A model generated the notes under the pieces. It made no database searches. It saw only the letters and a list, made by a program, of their open reading frames with translations, and was not told the origin of the DNA. Positions 9,627 through 18,088 of a DNA stretch of 64,000 nt are shown here, one piece after another; position 1 is the stretch's first letter, and each line of letters opens with the position of its first letter. The translations under genes and the position numbers were made by a program. Source of the stretch: an uncultured Bacilli bacterium. GTDB taxonomy: Bacteria > Bacillota_I > Bacilli_A > RFN20 > CAG-631. The stretch lies in contig CANQVX010000006.1 in NCBI GenBank assembly GCA_947627355.1, positions 1 through 64,000 of the forward strand, written 5' to 3'.

Positions 9627-10316
9627 ATGACTATTGAAGAATTCATAAAAGCCTTAGAATCAAAAAATATCCATTTGACCGATAAAATGTTAGAACAATT
9701 TGAAACATATTATCAAATGTTAGATGAATATAATAAGGTTATGGACTTAACAAATATTATTGAAAAAGAACAAGTCTATGAAAGACATTTTTATGATTCT
9801 TTAAGTGTTTGTTTTACTGGTATTGATTTTAACAATCATACCTTATGTGATGTTGGATCTGGTGCTGGATTTCCAGCAATTCCTCTAAAAATTGTTTTTC
9901 CTAATATGAAGTTAGTAGTAATTGATTCGTTAAATAAAAGAATGAACTTTCTAGCCGAAGTTGTAAAAAAACTTGATTTAAAAGATGTCACAATTGTTGC
10001 TAAAAGAGTTGAAGATGTTGTTGAAAACTATCGTAATTATTTTGATTATGTTACAGCTAGAGCTGTTGCTAGACTTAACATTCTACTTGAATTATGTACT
10101 CCAATTGTAAAAGTAAATGGTATGTTTATAGCTATGAAAGGAAATCAAGGTAATCAAGAACTAATTGAAAGCAAAAACGCTATCAAAGAATTAGATGTTG
10201 AATTAGTAAACGCCTATAACGAAAATCAAATAGTAAACTTCTATTTTAATAAACTAAAAGAAACTAAATTAAAATATCCAAGAAAGTTTGCTAAAATAAA
10301 ACAAAAACCATTATAA
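9627..10316 (+). CDS. rsmG: 16S rRNA (guanine527-N7)-methyltransferase
   Basis: Methylates G527 of 16S rRNA. The SAM-binding motif CDVGSGAGFPAIPL lies near residue 74, followed by a VTARAVARLN segment and an AMKGNQ motif typical of the family. Length 229 is normal. A strong AAAGGAG precedes the ATG, 16 bases downstream of mnmG, so the two are almost certainly co-transcribed. Confidence 0.96.
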   Translation: MTIEEFIKALESKNIHLTDKMLEQFETYYQMLDEYNKVMDLTNIIEKEQVYERHFYDSLSVCFTGIDFNNHTLCDVGSGAGFPAIPLKIVFPNMKLVVIDSLNKRMNFLAEVVKKLDLKDVTIVAKRVEDVVENYRNYFDYVTARAVARLNILLELCTPIVKVNGMFIAMKGNQGNQELIESKNAIKELDVELVNAYNENQIVNFYFNKLKETKLKYPRKFAKIKQKPL

Positions 10317-10340
10317 TATAAAATGTAAGGAGCGATAAAA

Positions 10341-10517
10341 ATGAAATTTTGGGATTCACTTAAAAGTAATTTAAAAGAAATTGGTAAAGAATTAAATGAT
10401 ACTTTACATTTAGATGAACTTGGAAAAGAACTTGATGAAGATATCCAAGCAGATAAAAAAGAAACCGAAGAAGAAAAGATAGAAGAAAAAACAGAAGAAA
10501 CTAAAGAAAACAAATAA
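10341..10517 (+). CDS. Small acidic coiled-coil-like protein, 58 residues
   Basis: A short gene with its own ribosome site (AAGGAGCG, 10328-10335) and a terminator directly after its stop. The product begins MKFWDSLKSNLKEIGKE and ends in a run of Glu and Lys (about residues 36-58), so it is highly charged and probably helical or disordered. I do not recognise a family. It follows rsmG by 24 bases and probably ends that operon. The antisense open frame over it is a shadow. Confidence 0.7.
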   Translation: MKFWDSLKSNLKEIGKELNDTLHLDELGKELDEDIQADKKETEEEKIEEKTEETKENK

Positions 10518-10538
10518 AGAGCACGGATGTGCTCTTTT
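10518..10538 (+). terminator. Rho-independent terminator after the small acidic protein
   Basis: Stem AGAGCAC / GTGCTCT (10518-10524, 10529-10535) with GGAT loop and a T run. It overlaps the stop codon of the converging kinase gene. Confidence 0.75.
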
Positions 10539-11100
10539 AGTTTGCTTTCATTATATAATCAACTTTATCTTTAATGTTAAATGTTTCAAAATATTTGTTT
10601 TCTAAGGGAATCCATTTATTGATAAATGATTCAAAATCTTTGATAGACTCTCTATTTTTAAGTCTTTCTAGTTGCAACGTTGAATCAATATCAATAAATA
10701 TAGATAGATCATAATATTTATCAAAATAAGGATGTAAAGAATATGCTCCTTCAATAATTAGAACTTTCTTTTTAGGTAAAGTGATTGGATTTGTAAGTGA
10801 CATAGCCTTACAATCAAATTTATGATAAGTTATTTCTTTATCGAGATTATCAATGATTTCATCTTTAAATCTTTCATAATCGATGTTTCCACCTGGTTCT
10901 TCATATCTTTTATCTGTTCTTTTTTCAAGTGGTAAATAGAAATCATCACAATGAATAACATTAGCATCAAACAAAGATTCAAGTTTACTAGCAAGGGTAG
11001 TTTTACCACTACCACATTTACCATCAATAGCTATAACAATAAAATCTTTGTTTTTTAATAAATCATTGATTCTATCGATAATTTTATTGATTTTGTTCAT
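10537..11100 (-). CDS. Uridine kinase-like P-loop kinase
   Basis: A 187-residue P-loop kinase. The Walker A motif IAIDGKCGSGKTTLA lies near residue 25, HCDDFYLP follows near 52 (as in uridine kinases), then VLIIEGAYSLH near 112 and a LERLKNRE segment near 145 resembling the lid. It probably phosphorylates a nucleoside or similar small molecule; the substrate is not clear. It overlaps the end of the upstream ECF gene by 17 bases, so the two are co-expressed, hinting that the transporter brings in its substrate or a related vitamin. Confidence 0.7.
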   Translation of the reverse strand: MNKINKIIDRINDLLKNKDFIVIAIDGKCGSGKTTLASKLESLFDANVIHCDDFYLPLEKRTDKRYEEPGGNIDYERFKDEIIDNLDKEITYHKFDCKAMSLTNPITLPKKKVLIIEGAYSLHPYFDKYYDLSIFIDIDSTLQLERLKNRESIKDFESFINKWIPLENKYFETFNIKDKVDYIMKAN

Positions 11101-11671
11101 GTTCTCTTTGGGGTAAAAATTTGTCGAGTAAACCGCTTCTTTTTAATAAAATTACTAGTGATGGAACTAAAACTAAATGTAAGATAATTCCAGGCCATGC
11201 AACAACAAATGCACCACTTAAAAACATCTTAAATGTAAAACTGTTTTTAGTATCAATTACACCTACAAGGAAATGAACAATGCCATAAACCGCTCTTCCA
11301 AGTAAGATTGCTGATACCATAGCAATAAAGATAATTAATATTTCATTTAATTTTGTCTTTTTGTATAACAAATGGAATAATAGGCCACTAACAGCACCAT
11401 AACATGCTAGTTCAAACATCATACAAGTGGCAACTGGATATAACATTGGCATTCCAAAGATTAATGAACGAGTTAAAGGAGTTAAAAAACCAATAACTGC
11501 ACCATAGACAGGACCTAATACAAAGCCACATAAATAAATGGCAATATGCATAGGAGAAATAACATTACCTAGTTGCGTGTTTTGGGCTGTTATAAATGGA
11601 AGTAACCAACCTAAACATAAAAACATAGCGGCTAAGCAAATTTTATTAACTATTAATGAATTTTTATTCAA
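11084..11671 (-). CDS. ECF-type transporter S component (substrate-specific membrane subunit)
   Basis: A 195-residue protein with about six membrane segments. The phrases ISPMHIAIYLCGFVLGP and GFLTPLTRSLIFGMP are typical of ECF S components that bind vitamins or similar small molecules and pair with a shared EcfAA'T module, which is not in this window. A TTG at 11671 is the likely start: GGAGGA sits 8 bases upstream. An upstream ATG at 11710 lies well inside the DUF362 gene and ahead of that ribosome site. The substrate cannot be read from sequence. Confidence 0.7.
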   Translation of the reverse strand: MNKNSLIVNKICLAAMFLCLGWLLPFITAQNTQLGNVISPMHIAIYLCGFVLGPVYGAVIGFLTPLTRSLIFGMPMLYPVATCMMFELACYGAVSGLLFHLLYKKTKLNEILIIFIAMVSAILLGRAVYGIVHFLVGVIDTKNSFTFKMFLSGAFVVAWPGIILHLVLVPSLVILLKRSGLLDKFLPQREHEQNQ

Positions 11672-12536
11672 CTTCAACTTCCTCCAATTCATAATCCATA
11701 CTACCAACATTTAATTTAGCAGCAGCTTCAATTGTTAAAACTCCATGTCTGCTTTCAATTCTTTCAATTAGATGATCTTTTCCTTTATCATTTGATTTAT
11801 AAACTAAGTCAAGACACGCTTTGTCAATTGCAACAGGATCTAAAGATGCAAGGATTCCAATATCAGCCATGCATGGATCTTCAGCAACAGCGCAGCAGTC
11901 ACAGTCAACTGACATGTTTTTCATAACATTTATATAAGCCATATTGCCTTTAAAATAATTAACAACACTACTTGCTGCATCTGCCATAGATTCTAAAAAT
12001 AAATCATGATCTGCACTCCAAATTCTTCCGGGTTCACCAGCACCATGGATATATGCTTTTCCATATGATGATGCAACACCAATTGATAATTGTTTTAAAG
12101 CACCTCCATAACCACCCATAGGATGACCTTTGAAGTGAGATAATACTAACATAGAATCATATTTTTTAAGATTCTTACCAACGAAGTTTTGTTTGATAAC
12201 TTTTCCATTTGGAATTTCAAGTACCATATCAGGACCTTCAGCATCCATTAAGTCTACTTTAAAATAGTCGGTCCAATGGTGTTTTTTAAATGTTTCTAAA
12301 TGTTTTTTGGTGGTGTTTCTTTCACCATCATAAGCTGTGTTACATTCAACGACAGTACCTTTAACAAAATCAATGATAGGTTTAAAGAAATCAGGGCCTA
12401 AAAAGTTTTGGTTTCCAGGTTCACCTGAATGTAATTTAATTGCTACATTTCCTTTTAAATCAGCATTTAATTTTTGATACAATTTTAAAACGGCTTCTGG
12501 ACTAATTTGTCTTGTAAAATATACTTTTGGTTTCAT
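11664..12536 (-). CDS. DUF362 family protein
   Basis: A 290-residue protein of the DUF362 family, whose members are often linked to iron-sulfur proteins. Conserved features include VAIKLHSGEPGN, SHFKGHPMGGYGGALKQL and a Cys cluster DCDCCAVAEDPC near residue 213. No separate ferredoxin domain is present. The ATG at 12536 is chosen because AAGGAG lies 9 bases upstream; the ATG at 12545 directly abuts that site. It is the first gene of a three-gene minus-strand group. The exact role is unknown. Confidence 0.8.
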   Translation of the reverse strand: MKPKVYFTRQISPEAVLKLYQKLNADLKGNVAIKLHSGEPGNQNFLGPDFFKPIIDFVKGTVVECNTAYDGERNTTKKHLETFKKHHWTDYFKVDLMDAEGPDMVLEIPNGKVIKQNFVGKNLKKYDSMLVLSHFKGHPMGGYGGALKQLSIGVASSYGKAYIHGAGEPGRIWSADHDLFLESMADAASSVVNYFKGNMAYINVMKNMSVDCDCCAVAEDPCMADIGILASLDPVAIDKACLDLVYKSNDKGKDHLIERIESRHGVLTIEAAAKLNVGSMDYELEEVEVE

Positions 12537-12577
12537 TTTTTTCATCTCCTTAAAAATTATTTTAACATAAATTTTAA

Positions 12578-12606
12578 TTGCTTTAAATTATAAATTTATT
12601 TATAAT
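12578..12606 (+). promoter_or_regulatory. Promoter of the nucleoside kinase-like gene
   Basis: -35 TTGCTT (12578-12583), 17-base spacer, -10 TATAAT (12601-12606). It lies in the divergent space with the DUF362 gene. Confidence 0.7.
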
Positions 12607-12649
12607 TATATCACCAACCGCTTATCGTATTTAGAAAGGAAAATGACAA

Positions 12650-14299
12650 ATGATTACTGTAAAAATGTTAAATCAAACTTTTGAGTTGGAAAATAAAACA
12701 CCAATCTTATCTTTAATACCTGTTGAAGATAGAAAAAAATATTATGTAGCTAAGGTTAACAATCGTTTAAGAGAATTAACTTATGAACTTAGTTTTGATT
12801 GTGAAGTAGAATTATTAGATCTTTCTAATTCGGATGCTACTAAGGTTTATGAAACCAGTTTACGTTATTTAGTTGTAATGGCTATTAGCAGATTACATCC
12901 TGAATATGATGTGAGACTAAGTTATAACGTTTCACGTTCTATTTTTTGTCAACTTCTTAATCCAAATTTGACACTTGATAATGATTTTGTTGGTGAATTA
13001 AGAGCTGAAATGAAAAAAATAGTAGCTGCTGATTATCCATTAACAAGAAAAATATTTACTAAAGAAGAAGCATTAGAAATCTATAAAAAACAACACGCTC
13101 AAGATAAAATTGATATCTTACAATTCCGTCCTGAAAAGAATGTTCATATGTATGAATGTGATGGCTATTTAAACTATATGTTTGGTTATATGGTTCCTTC
13201 TACTGGTTATCTTAGTCAATTCAAACTAAGACATTATAACCCTGGCTTTATTATTCAATATCCACGTTCAGAAATTGAAGGAATTATTCCTGATTTTGAA
13301 GAAGCTTCAATGTTTGGAAAAACATTAAAATTAGCTCATGGTTGGGCTAAGATTTGTGAGGCTGATACAGTAGCTAAAATGAATAGACACGTTAAAGAAG
13401 ATACTACAATTGATTTCATAAACATGTGTGAAACTAAACACAACAATATGTTATGTGAATTAGGTGAAACAATTGAAAAAGATATCGAAAACATTCGCTT
13501 AATCGCTATTGCTGGTCCATCTTCAAGTGGTAAAACAACTTTTTCTAATCGTTTAAGAGTTGAATTAATGTCAAGAGGTATTCATCCAGTTAGAATATCA
13601 ATTGATGATTATTATTTACCAAAATCAGCAGCACCATTAGATGAAAATGGTAATCCTGATTTAGAACATATCGAAGCATTAGATATCGAATTATTTAACA
13701 ATCATATGCTTTCACTAATTCAAGGAAAAGAAATAACACTGCCTAAGTTTAATTTCAAAACAGGTGAAAGAGAACAAGGTGAAAGAATTAAAATTGAACC
13801 TAAACAACCTATTATTATTGAAGGTATTCATGCATTAAATGATACCTTAACTTCATCAATTCCTAAGCATCAAAAATTCAAGATCTATATTGCTCCACAA
13901 ATTCAAATTAATCTAGATAATCATAATCCAATTAGTTTAACTGAAATAAGATTACTTAGAAGAATTGTAAGAGATAAGAAATATCGTAATACATCAGCCG
14001 AAAAAACAATTGCCATGTGGCCATCTGTTAGAAAAGGTGAATTTAAATGGATTTATCCTCATCAAGAAGGCGCTAACTTTGTTTTCAATTCTGAATTAAC
14101 TTATGAATTATGTGTAATGAAAAAATATGCATTACCATCACTTAGAGAAATACCTGATGATAGTGCCTATGCAATTCAAGCAAATAGACTTATCAAGTTT
14201 TTGAAATATTTCAAAGATATTGATGATACTTATGTGCCATGTAATTCATTGCTTAGAGAATTCATTGGTGGAAGTTGTTTCAAAGAAGTAAATGACTAA
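12650..14299 (+). CDS. Nucleoside kinase-like protein (TGS-like N-terminus plus uridine kinase domain)
   Basis: A 549-residue protein. The N-terminal 60 residues look like a TGS/ubiquitin-like domain, followed by a region resembling the second additional domain of threonyl-tRNA synthetase (about 70-240). The C-terminal half is a phosphoribulokinase/uridine kinase domain with Walker A AGPSSSGKTTFSNRL near 288, SIDDYYLP near 320 and IIIEGIHALND near 385. This architecture is common in Firmicutes and is usually annotated as nucleoside or uridine kinase. The substrate is unproven. GAAAGGAAAATG precedes the start, and it has its own promoter and terminator, so it is monocistronic. Confidence 0.8.
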   Translation: MITVKMLNQTFELENKTPILSLIPVEDRKKYYVAKVNNRLRELTYELSFDCEVELLDLSNSDATKVYETSLRYLVVMAISRLHPEYDVRLSYNVSRSIFCQLLNPNLTLDNDFVGELRAEMKKIVAADYPLTRKIFTKEEALEIYKKQHAQDKIDILQFRPEKNVHMYECDGYLNYMFGYMVPSTGYLSQFKLRHYNPGFIIQYPRSEIEGIIPDFEEASMFGKTLKLAHGWAKICEADTVAKMNRHVKEDTTIDFINMCETKHNNMLCELGETIEKDIENIRLIAIAGPSSSGKTTFSNRLRVELMSRGIHPVRISIDDYYLPKSAAPLDENGNPDLEHIEALDIELFNNHMLSLIQGKEITLPKFNFKTGEREQGERIKIEPKQPIIIEGIHALNDTLTSSIPKHQKFKIYIAPQIQINLDNHNPISLTEIRLLRRIVRDKKYRNTSAEKTIAMWPSVRKGEFKWIYPHQEGANFVFNSELTYELCVMKKYALPSLREIPDDSAYAIQANRLIKFLKYFKDIDDTYVPCNSLLREFIGGSCFKEVND

Positions 14300-14301
14300 T
14301 T

Positions 14302-14358
14302 AAAAAGGAAATGTAACAAAACTCAAATTATACAAGAGTTTATTAACATTTCCTTTTT
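14302..14358 (+). terminator. Bidirectional terminator
   Basis: Outer stem AAAAAGGAAATGT with ACATTTCCTTTTT (14302-14314, 14346-14358) around a long loop that holds a smaller hairpin. It serves the kinase gene and, read the other way, the broken lipoprotein gene. Confidence 0.7.
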
Positions 14359-14360
14359 TG

Positions 14361-14972
14361 TTAGTTTCTATTTTGTTTTAATATGTCGAATGTGTTGTAA
14401 GAATCATCTATTGAAATATAAAAACTTCTCACCAAAAACGTTAAATTGTTAAAAACATATAAATAGCGAATCGTTGGATCAATTGTACTGGCAAACACAA
14501 CCTTTTTAAATCCAAACGCTGCCATCATTTCAAAAAAATTAACTTTGCTAACGCAACTACCATCTAAACAAGCACCCCAAAGGGTGGTGTGGTTATCGGT
14601 TATATAAATATAATCTGGCGAATAAATTCCTGGTCTTATTTCATACATGTCATATGTTACATGAGAAAAATTTAATAAAAAAGAATTGTATTTAGCAGAT
14701 GAAGAATCAAAAGTGTATTTTTTATCAACATACGAAATTGTATTTACTGTTATTGATTCATCACCTCTTGAATATGTTTTTTCTTCTCTTTTATAAATGT
14801 GACTTTGATCAATGTCATTTACGTTAATTTCTTCTCTAATCCAATATTCTAAAGAAGTATCGTCTCTTTTTTCATAAATGTCTTATTTTGGCATATTTAC
14901 TTTTCCAGTTTTGTTTGTGCAAGAAGTTAAAGAAAGCATTAATAACATTACAAACGTTATAAACTTTTTCAT
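14361..14972 (-). pseudogene. Lipoprotein gene interrupted by an in-frame stop codon
   Basis: Reading from the ATG at 14972, the frame encodes a signal peptide with lipobox (LSLTSC, Cys 18), then hits TAA at 14883-14885 after 29 codons. The same frame then stays open to 14361, which would give a 203-residue protein. The second half contains ITDNHTTLWGACLDGSC. A good ribosome site (GAGGTG) and -10 box precede the start, so it was a real gene. The family is not recognised. It is either a recent nonsense mutation, a phase-variable or readthrough case, or a sequencing error. A restart at the ATG at 14648 would give only a signal-less 95-residue fragment. Confidence 0.75.
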
Positions 14973-14990
14973 ACGAACACCTCATTTTTT

Positions 14991-15013
14991 ATTATAGTAT
15001 TTGTTAAACAAAT
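14991..15013 (-). promoter_or_regulatory. -10 box and palindrome upstream of the broken lipoprotein gene
   Basis: On the minus strand TATAAT (14991-14996) lies beside a palindrome ATTTGTT-A-AACAAAT (14999-15013) that covers the spacer region, as an operator would. The -35 is weak. Confidence 0.4.
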
Positions 15014-15017
15014 TTAA

Positions 15018-15055
15018 AAGAGAATGTTATTAGCTAATCCTTTTAACATTCTCTT
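15018..15055 (-). terminator. Terminator of the acetyltransferase operon
   Basis: Arms AAGAGAATGTT (15018-15028) and AACATTCTCTT (15045-15055) are perfectly complementary. On the minus strand they are followed by TTAAATTT, fitting transcription from the gene that ends at 15089. Confidence 0.65.
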
Positions 15056-15088
15056 AAACTTTTAAATTTGTCGATAGAATCAATTGTT

Positions 15089-16258
15089 TTAAAACATTTG
15101 CCAAAGCATTGTCTTACGTTTTAAAAAGATTGATTTAAACAATTCTATTTTATTTGTATTGAATATATTTACTAATTCTAAGTCAATTGCTTCATTACCA
15201 CTAATAAAGCCAATAATCAATTGTGATAATCTTTGAATGCTAACTTCAATATTGGCTTTCTTTAAATTAGTTTCAACAACTAATAATTTGCCGTTTTGAG
15301 CGGTAATTTTAAACACTTTATTATTCCATGAGGCTTGGTTATCGTTAACTTTTAAAGTAAACGAGCCTTTTATTTTGTTGTTTATTTTCATGGCTTCTAA
15401 AGTTTCTTTTACCATTACTACTCTAAACATCATATTAGCCCATTCCCAATATTGAATACGAGGAGTAGGTAACACTAATCTTAGGTTATCATCTTTTAGT
15501 AATGTTAATTCTATTTCTTCTACTTGTGAACGATGAGTATAGAAAAAGTGTAAGATGTGTTGACGTCCTGTTTCACTAAGATAATATAATTCATCACAAT
15601 AAAGACATTTTCCATTGATATAATAAATAGCAATTGCTTCTAATTCATTGTTTTCATTATAAGCACCATAGCAATGATAAAAATTATTTTTAAATTTTTC
15701 CCATCTTTCGTTTCTTATTTTAGGTGTATGGGTGATTGGACCATTAATAGAACTAATAAACTTTTCACGAAAATCTTCAATCAAATCATCGTTTTCTTTA
15801 GTTAACTCACAATATTTGTAAGCTTTAGGAGTGTTTTTTAAATGTTGAACATTAAACTTTAACTTTTGCCAACTAAAAGCCCATTCCCAACCATACTTGC
15901 GATAGAATTCACAACTAAAAGGACCTAAAGCCGAAAACATCATGTTTCGTTCTTTCATATATTCAAGAGAATAGGTGAGTAATTCTTTTATACCACCTTG
16001 ATCACGTGATTCAGGAAGACTTGCCACTCCAGCAATACCACCCATTAAATATTTATTGTTATCGAAATTCATTTCAAACGGAACTACATGTAGGCATTGC
16101 ATAATCTTATTATTTACTTCGTTAACTAATACTTCTTCATGTCTAAAATTGTCGCTAGAAACGTTGTTTTCGATACTAGCATTACCCATATTAAAGCAAT
16201 ATGCTTCAATACTATAGAAAGCTCTTTTATCTTCTTTTTTGGCAATTCTTACGGCCAT
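15089..16258 (-). CDS. Eis-like GNAT N-acetyltransferase
   Basis: A 389-residue protein of the Eis-type architecture: N-terminal GNAT domain (about 1-140), a second GNAT-like domain, and a C-terminal SCP2-like domain (about 290-389). The acetyl-CoA-binding region is GIAGVASLPESRDQGGIKELL near 75, and FYRKYGWEWAF near 118 is typical. Eis proteins acetylate amines, including aminoglycosides in mycobacteria; the substrate here is unknown. An AGGAGG site precedes the ATG, 11 bases after the hydrolase gene, so the two are co-transcribed. Confidence 0.8.
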   Translation of the reverse strand: MAVRIAKKEDKRAFYSIEAYCFNMGNASIENNVSSDNFRHEEVLVNEVNNKIMQCLHVVPFEMNFDNNKYLMGGIAGVASLPESRDQGGIKELLTYSLEYMKERNMMFSALGPFSCEFYRKYGWEWAFSWQKLKFNVQHLKNTPKAYKYCELTKENDDLIEDFREKFISSINGPITHTPKIRNERWEKFKNNFYHCYGAYNENNELEAIAIYYINGKCLYCDELYYLSETGRQHILHFFYTHRSQVEEIELTLLKDDNLRLVLPTPRIQYWEWANMMFRVVMVKETLEAMKINNKIKGSFTLKVNDNQASWNNKVFKITAQNGKLLVVETNLKKANIEVSIQRLSQLIIGFISGNEAIDLELVNIFNTNKIELFKSIFLKRKTMLWQMF

Positions 16259-16269
16259 ATTATATCCTC

Positions 16270-17091
16270 CTAGAAATCTATTTCCATACCATCATAAGCA
16301 ACTATAATGTTATGAGGTTTAAAGAATTTTTCAAATTCTTCATGCATCCATTTACCATTATGAGAAAAGTGGTTAACAATGAAGATGCCATTATCAAAGA
16401 TATGTAATTTTTCAAGTTTTTCTTTAACTAGTAGTACTTCTTGATGGCCTAGATGGTTATTTAAACTGCTAAGAGCACCATGGGTACAATCAAGAGAGAT
16501 AACATCAATATGGAATTTCTTTAAAAATTCAAACACTTCATCATAGAACATACCTGTATCATGAGCATCTAAAAAAGTTTTTCCATCACTTTTTCGAACA
16601 AATAAATAGATAAAAGGTTTATCTTTAGGTTGCATATGATTAGCAGGTAATGGATACACATAAAAATCAGGTGTGTTTATCTTTTGAAATTTATGAATTG
16701 CGTGGAAGATTGGCTCGTTTTCATCACTTTCAGCCATTGATTTTTTAATCATTTTTATGGACTTTGACCAACCATAAATATTTAAACTATGGTCATTTCT
16801 TAAATTAGTAAACCATTTTCTACGAAAATCAAATTCTTCACTTGATAGATGGTCAAAATGAGGATGAGAGATAAACAAATATTTAAGTTTTGTATAGTCA
16901 AGTCCATCACGAACCATGTGATAATAACTATCAGGTGGAAAATCAATTTTATAAGCATCATCAATCATAATTGAAAAACGACTACGAATATTTTTTCCTT
17001 TTAAATTACGTGCTTTTGTACAAGCATCACAACTACAAAATAGACCTGGCCAGCCTTCAGCTGCAGCTGTTCCTAAAAAGCGAATTTTCAA
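16270..17091 (-). CDS. MBL-fold metallohydrolase, PhnP-like
   Basis: A 273-residue metallo-beta-lactamase fold protein. SHPHFDHLSSEEF near residue 77 is the metal-binding motif, and the N-terminal FCSCDACTKARNLKGKN segment matches the cysteine-bearing start of PhnP-type phosphodiesterases. VNHFSHNG near the C-terminus supplies a further histidine. It probably hydrolyses a cyclic phosphate or similar ester; no phn genes are near. A TTG at 17091 is the likely start because GAGGTG lies 6-7 bases upstream; the GTG at 17100 is part of that site. Confidence 0.75.
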   Translation of the reverse strand: MKIRFLGTAAAEGWPGLFCSCDACTKARNLKGKNIRSRFSIMIDDAYKIDFPPDSYYHMVRDGLDYTKLKYLFISHPHFDHLSSEEFDFRRKWFTNLRNDHSLNIYGWSKSIKMIKKSMAESDENEPIFHAIHKFQKINTPDFYVYPLPANHMQPKDKPFIYLFVRKSDGKTFLDAHDTGMFYDEVFEFLKKFHIDVISLDCTHGALSSLNNHLGHQEVLLVKEKLEKLHIFDNGIFIVNHFSHNGKWMHEEFEKFFKPHNIIVAYDGMEIDF

Positions 17092-17111
17092 GTAAATCAC
17101 CTCTAAAAAGT

Positions 17112-17140
17112 ATTGTAACGACTTTTAATTTTAAAAACAA
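17112..17140 (-). promoter_or_regulatory. Promoter of the hydrolase-acetyltransferase pair
   Basis: Minus strand: -35 TTGTTT (17135-17140), 17-base spacer, -10 TACAAT (17112-17117). Confidence 0.65.
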
Positions 17141-17164
17141 TACAGGGGCCTAAAAAAATTAAAT

Positions 17165-17197
17165 AATATTGTTATACAATATTAAATGTGCTAAACT
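17165..17197 (+). promoter_or_regulatory. Promoter with operator-like palindrome for the galactoside operon
   Basis: -35 TTGTTA (17169-17174), 17-base spacer, -10 TAAACT (17192-17197). A perfect palindrome AATATTGT-TAT-ACAATATT (17165-17183) covers the -35, so a repressor site is likely. No regulator gene is adjacent. Confidence 0.6.
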
Positions 17198-17227
17198 AGT
17201 CTTGATTACAAAAGGAGAAATAAAAAC

Positions 17228-18070
17228 ATGTATAATTTAAAAATTGGTGTCATTGAAAGTCTTGCTAGTATCTTAGCAAATAAAACAAAAAGATTAGAAA
17301 AAATCGGTGTAAAAGAAATTCAATTAAGTTGTTGGGATTGCAATATTTGTACTCCTGAAAACGCTAAACTTGTAAAAGAAATCCTTAAAGAAGGAGACGT
17401 TACAATTTCTGGTGTTTGGGGTGGTTGGAATGTTGGACCTACTGAATGGAATTTTACAAAAGGACCTTCAACAATTGGTATCGTTCCTACTACTTGGAGA
17501 AAAGAAAGAATCGCTTGTCTTAAAAAAGAAGCTGATTTTACAGCAATGCTTGATGTTGATAACATGACAACACACGTTGGTTTCATGCCTGAAGTTCCAG
17601 GATCTGAAGAATATTTAAGTTTTCTAGATGCTTTATGTGAAGTAGCTGATTATTGTAAGAAACTTAACATCAAATTCTGTTTTGAAACTGGTGAAGAAAC
17701 ACCAATTGCTGTACTTAGAGCAATCGATGATTTAAAAGCTAGAGGTTATGATAACATTGGTATCAATCTAGATCCAGCAAACTTATTAATGTATGGAAAA
17801 GGAAATCCTCAAGATGCTATCGATGTTTTTGGTAAATATATTACTGGTGTTCATGTAAAAGATGGACAATATCCAACTAATGGTAATGAACTTGGTATTG
17901 AAACAAAAGTAGGACATGGTAGAGTTGATTTTGAATGCATTATTAAAAAATTACATGCTTTAAATTATCGTGGTCCTTTAACAATTGAAAGAGAAATTGA
18001 AGGCGCTGAACAAGAAAAAGATATCATTGACACTGTTCAATATTTAAATAACATTTTGAAAAAATTCTAG
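17228..18070 (+). CDS. Sugar phosphate isomerase/epimerase family protein
   Basis: A 280-residue TIM-barrel protein of the AP-endonuclease-2-like family. Metal-binding positions appear in FCFETGEETP (about 156), INLDPANLLMYG (about 181), VHVKDG (about 214) and TIEREIEG near the C-terminus. Members isomerise or epimerise sugars or inositols; the substrate is not readable. AAAGGAG precedes the ATG. It is the first gene of a plus-strand run that continues with an alpha-galactosidase, suggesting a role after galactoside or related sugar release. Confidence 0.82.
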   Translation: MYNLKIGVIESLASILANKTKRLEKIGVKEIQLSCWDCNICTPENAKLVKEILKEGDVTISGVWGGWNVGPTEWNFTKGPSTIGIVPTTWRKERIACLKKEADFTAMLDVDNMTTHVGFMPEVPGSEEYLSFLDALCEVADYCKKLNIKFCFETGEETPIAVLRAIDDLKARGYDNIGINLDPANLLMYGKGNPQDAIDVFGKYITGVHVKDGQYPTNGNELGIETKVGHGRVDFECIIKKLHALNYRGPLTIEREIEGAEQEKDIIDTVQYLNNILKKF

Positions 18071-18088
18071 TTAATTAGGAGGTATTTT

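Noticed and set aside
10241-10513. 90-residue open frame on the minus strand
   Set aside because: It is antisense to the end of rsmG and to the small acidic gene, which has a ribosome site and terminator; the serine-rich translation is the shadow of Glu/Lys codons.
14560-14600. Shared GACLDGS peptide between the broken lipoprotein and the membrane AAA+ protein (near 46700)
   Set aside because: The match is limited to about 17 bases and seven residues in unrelated contexts, so it is probably chance.
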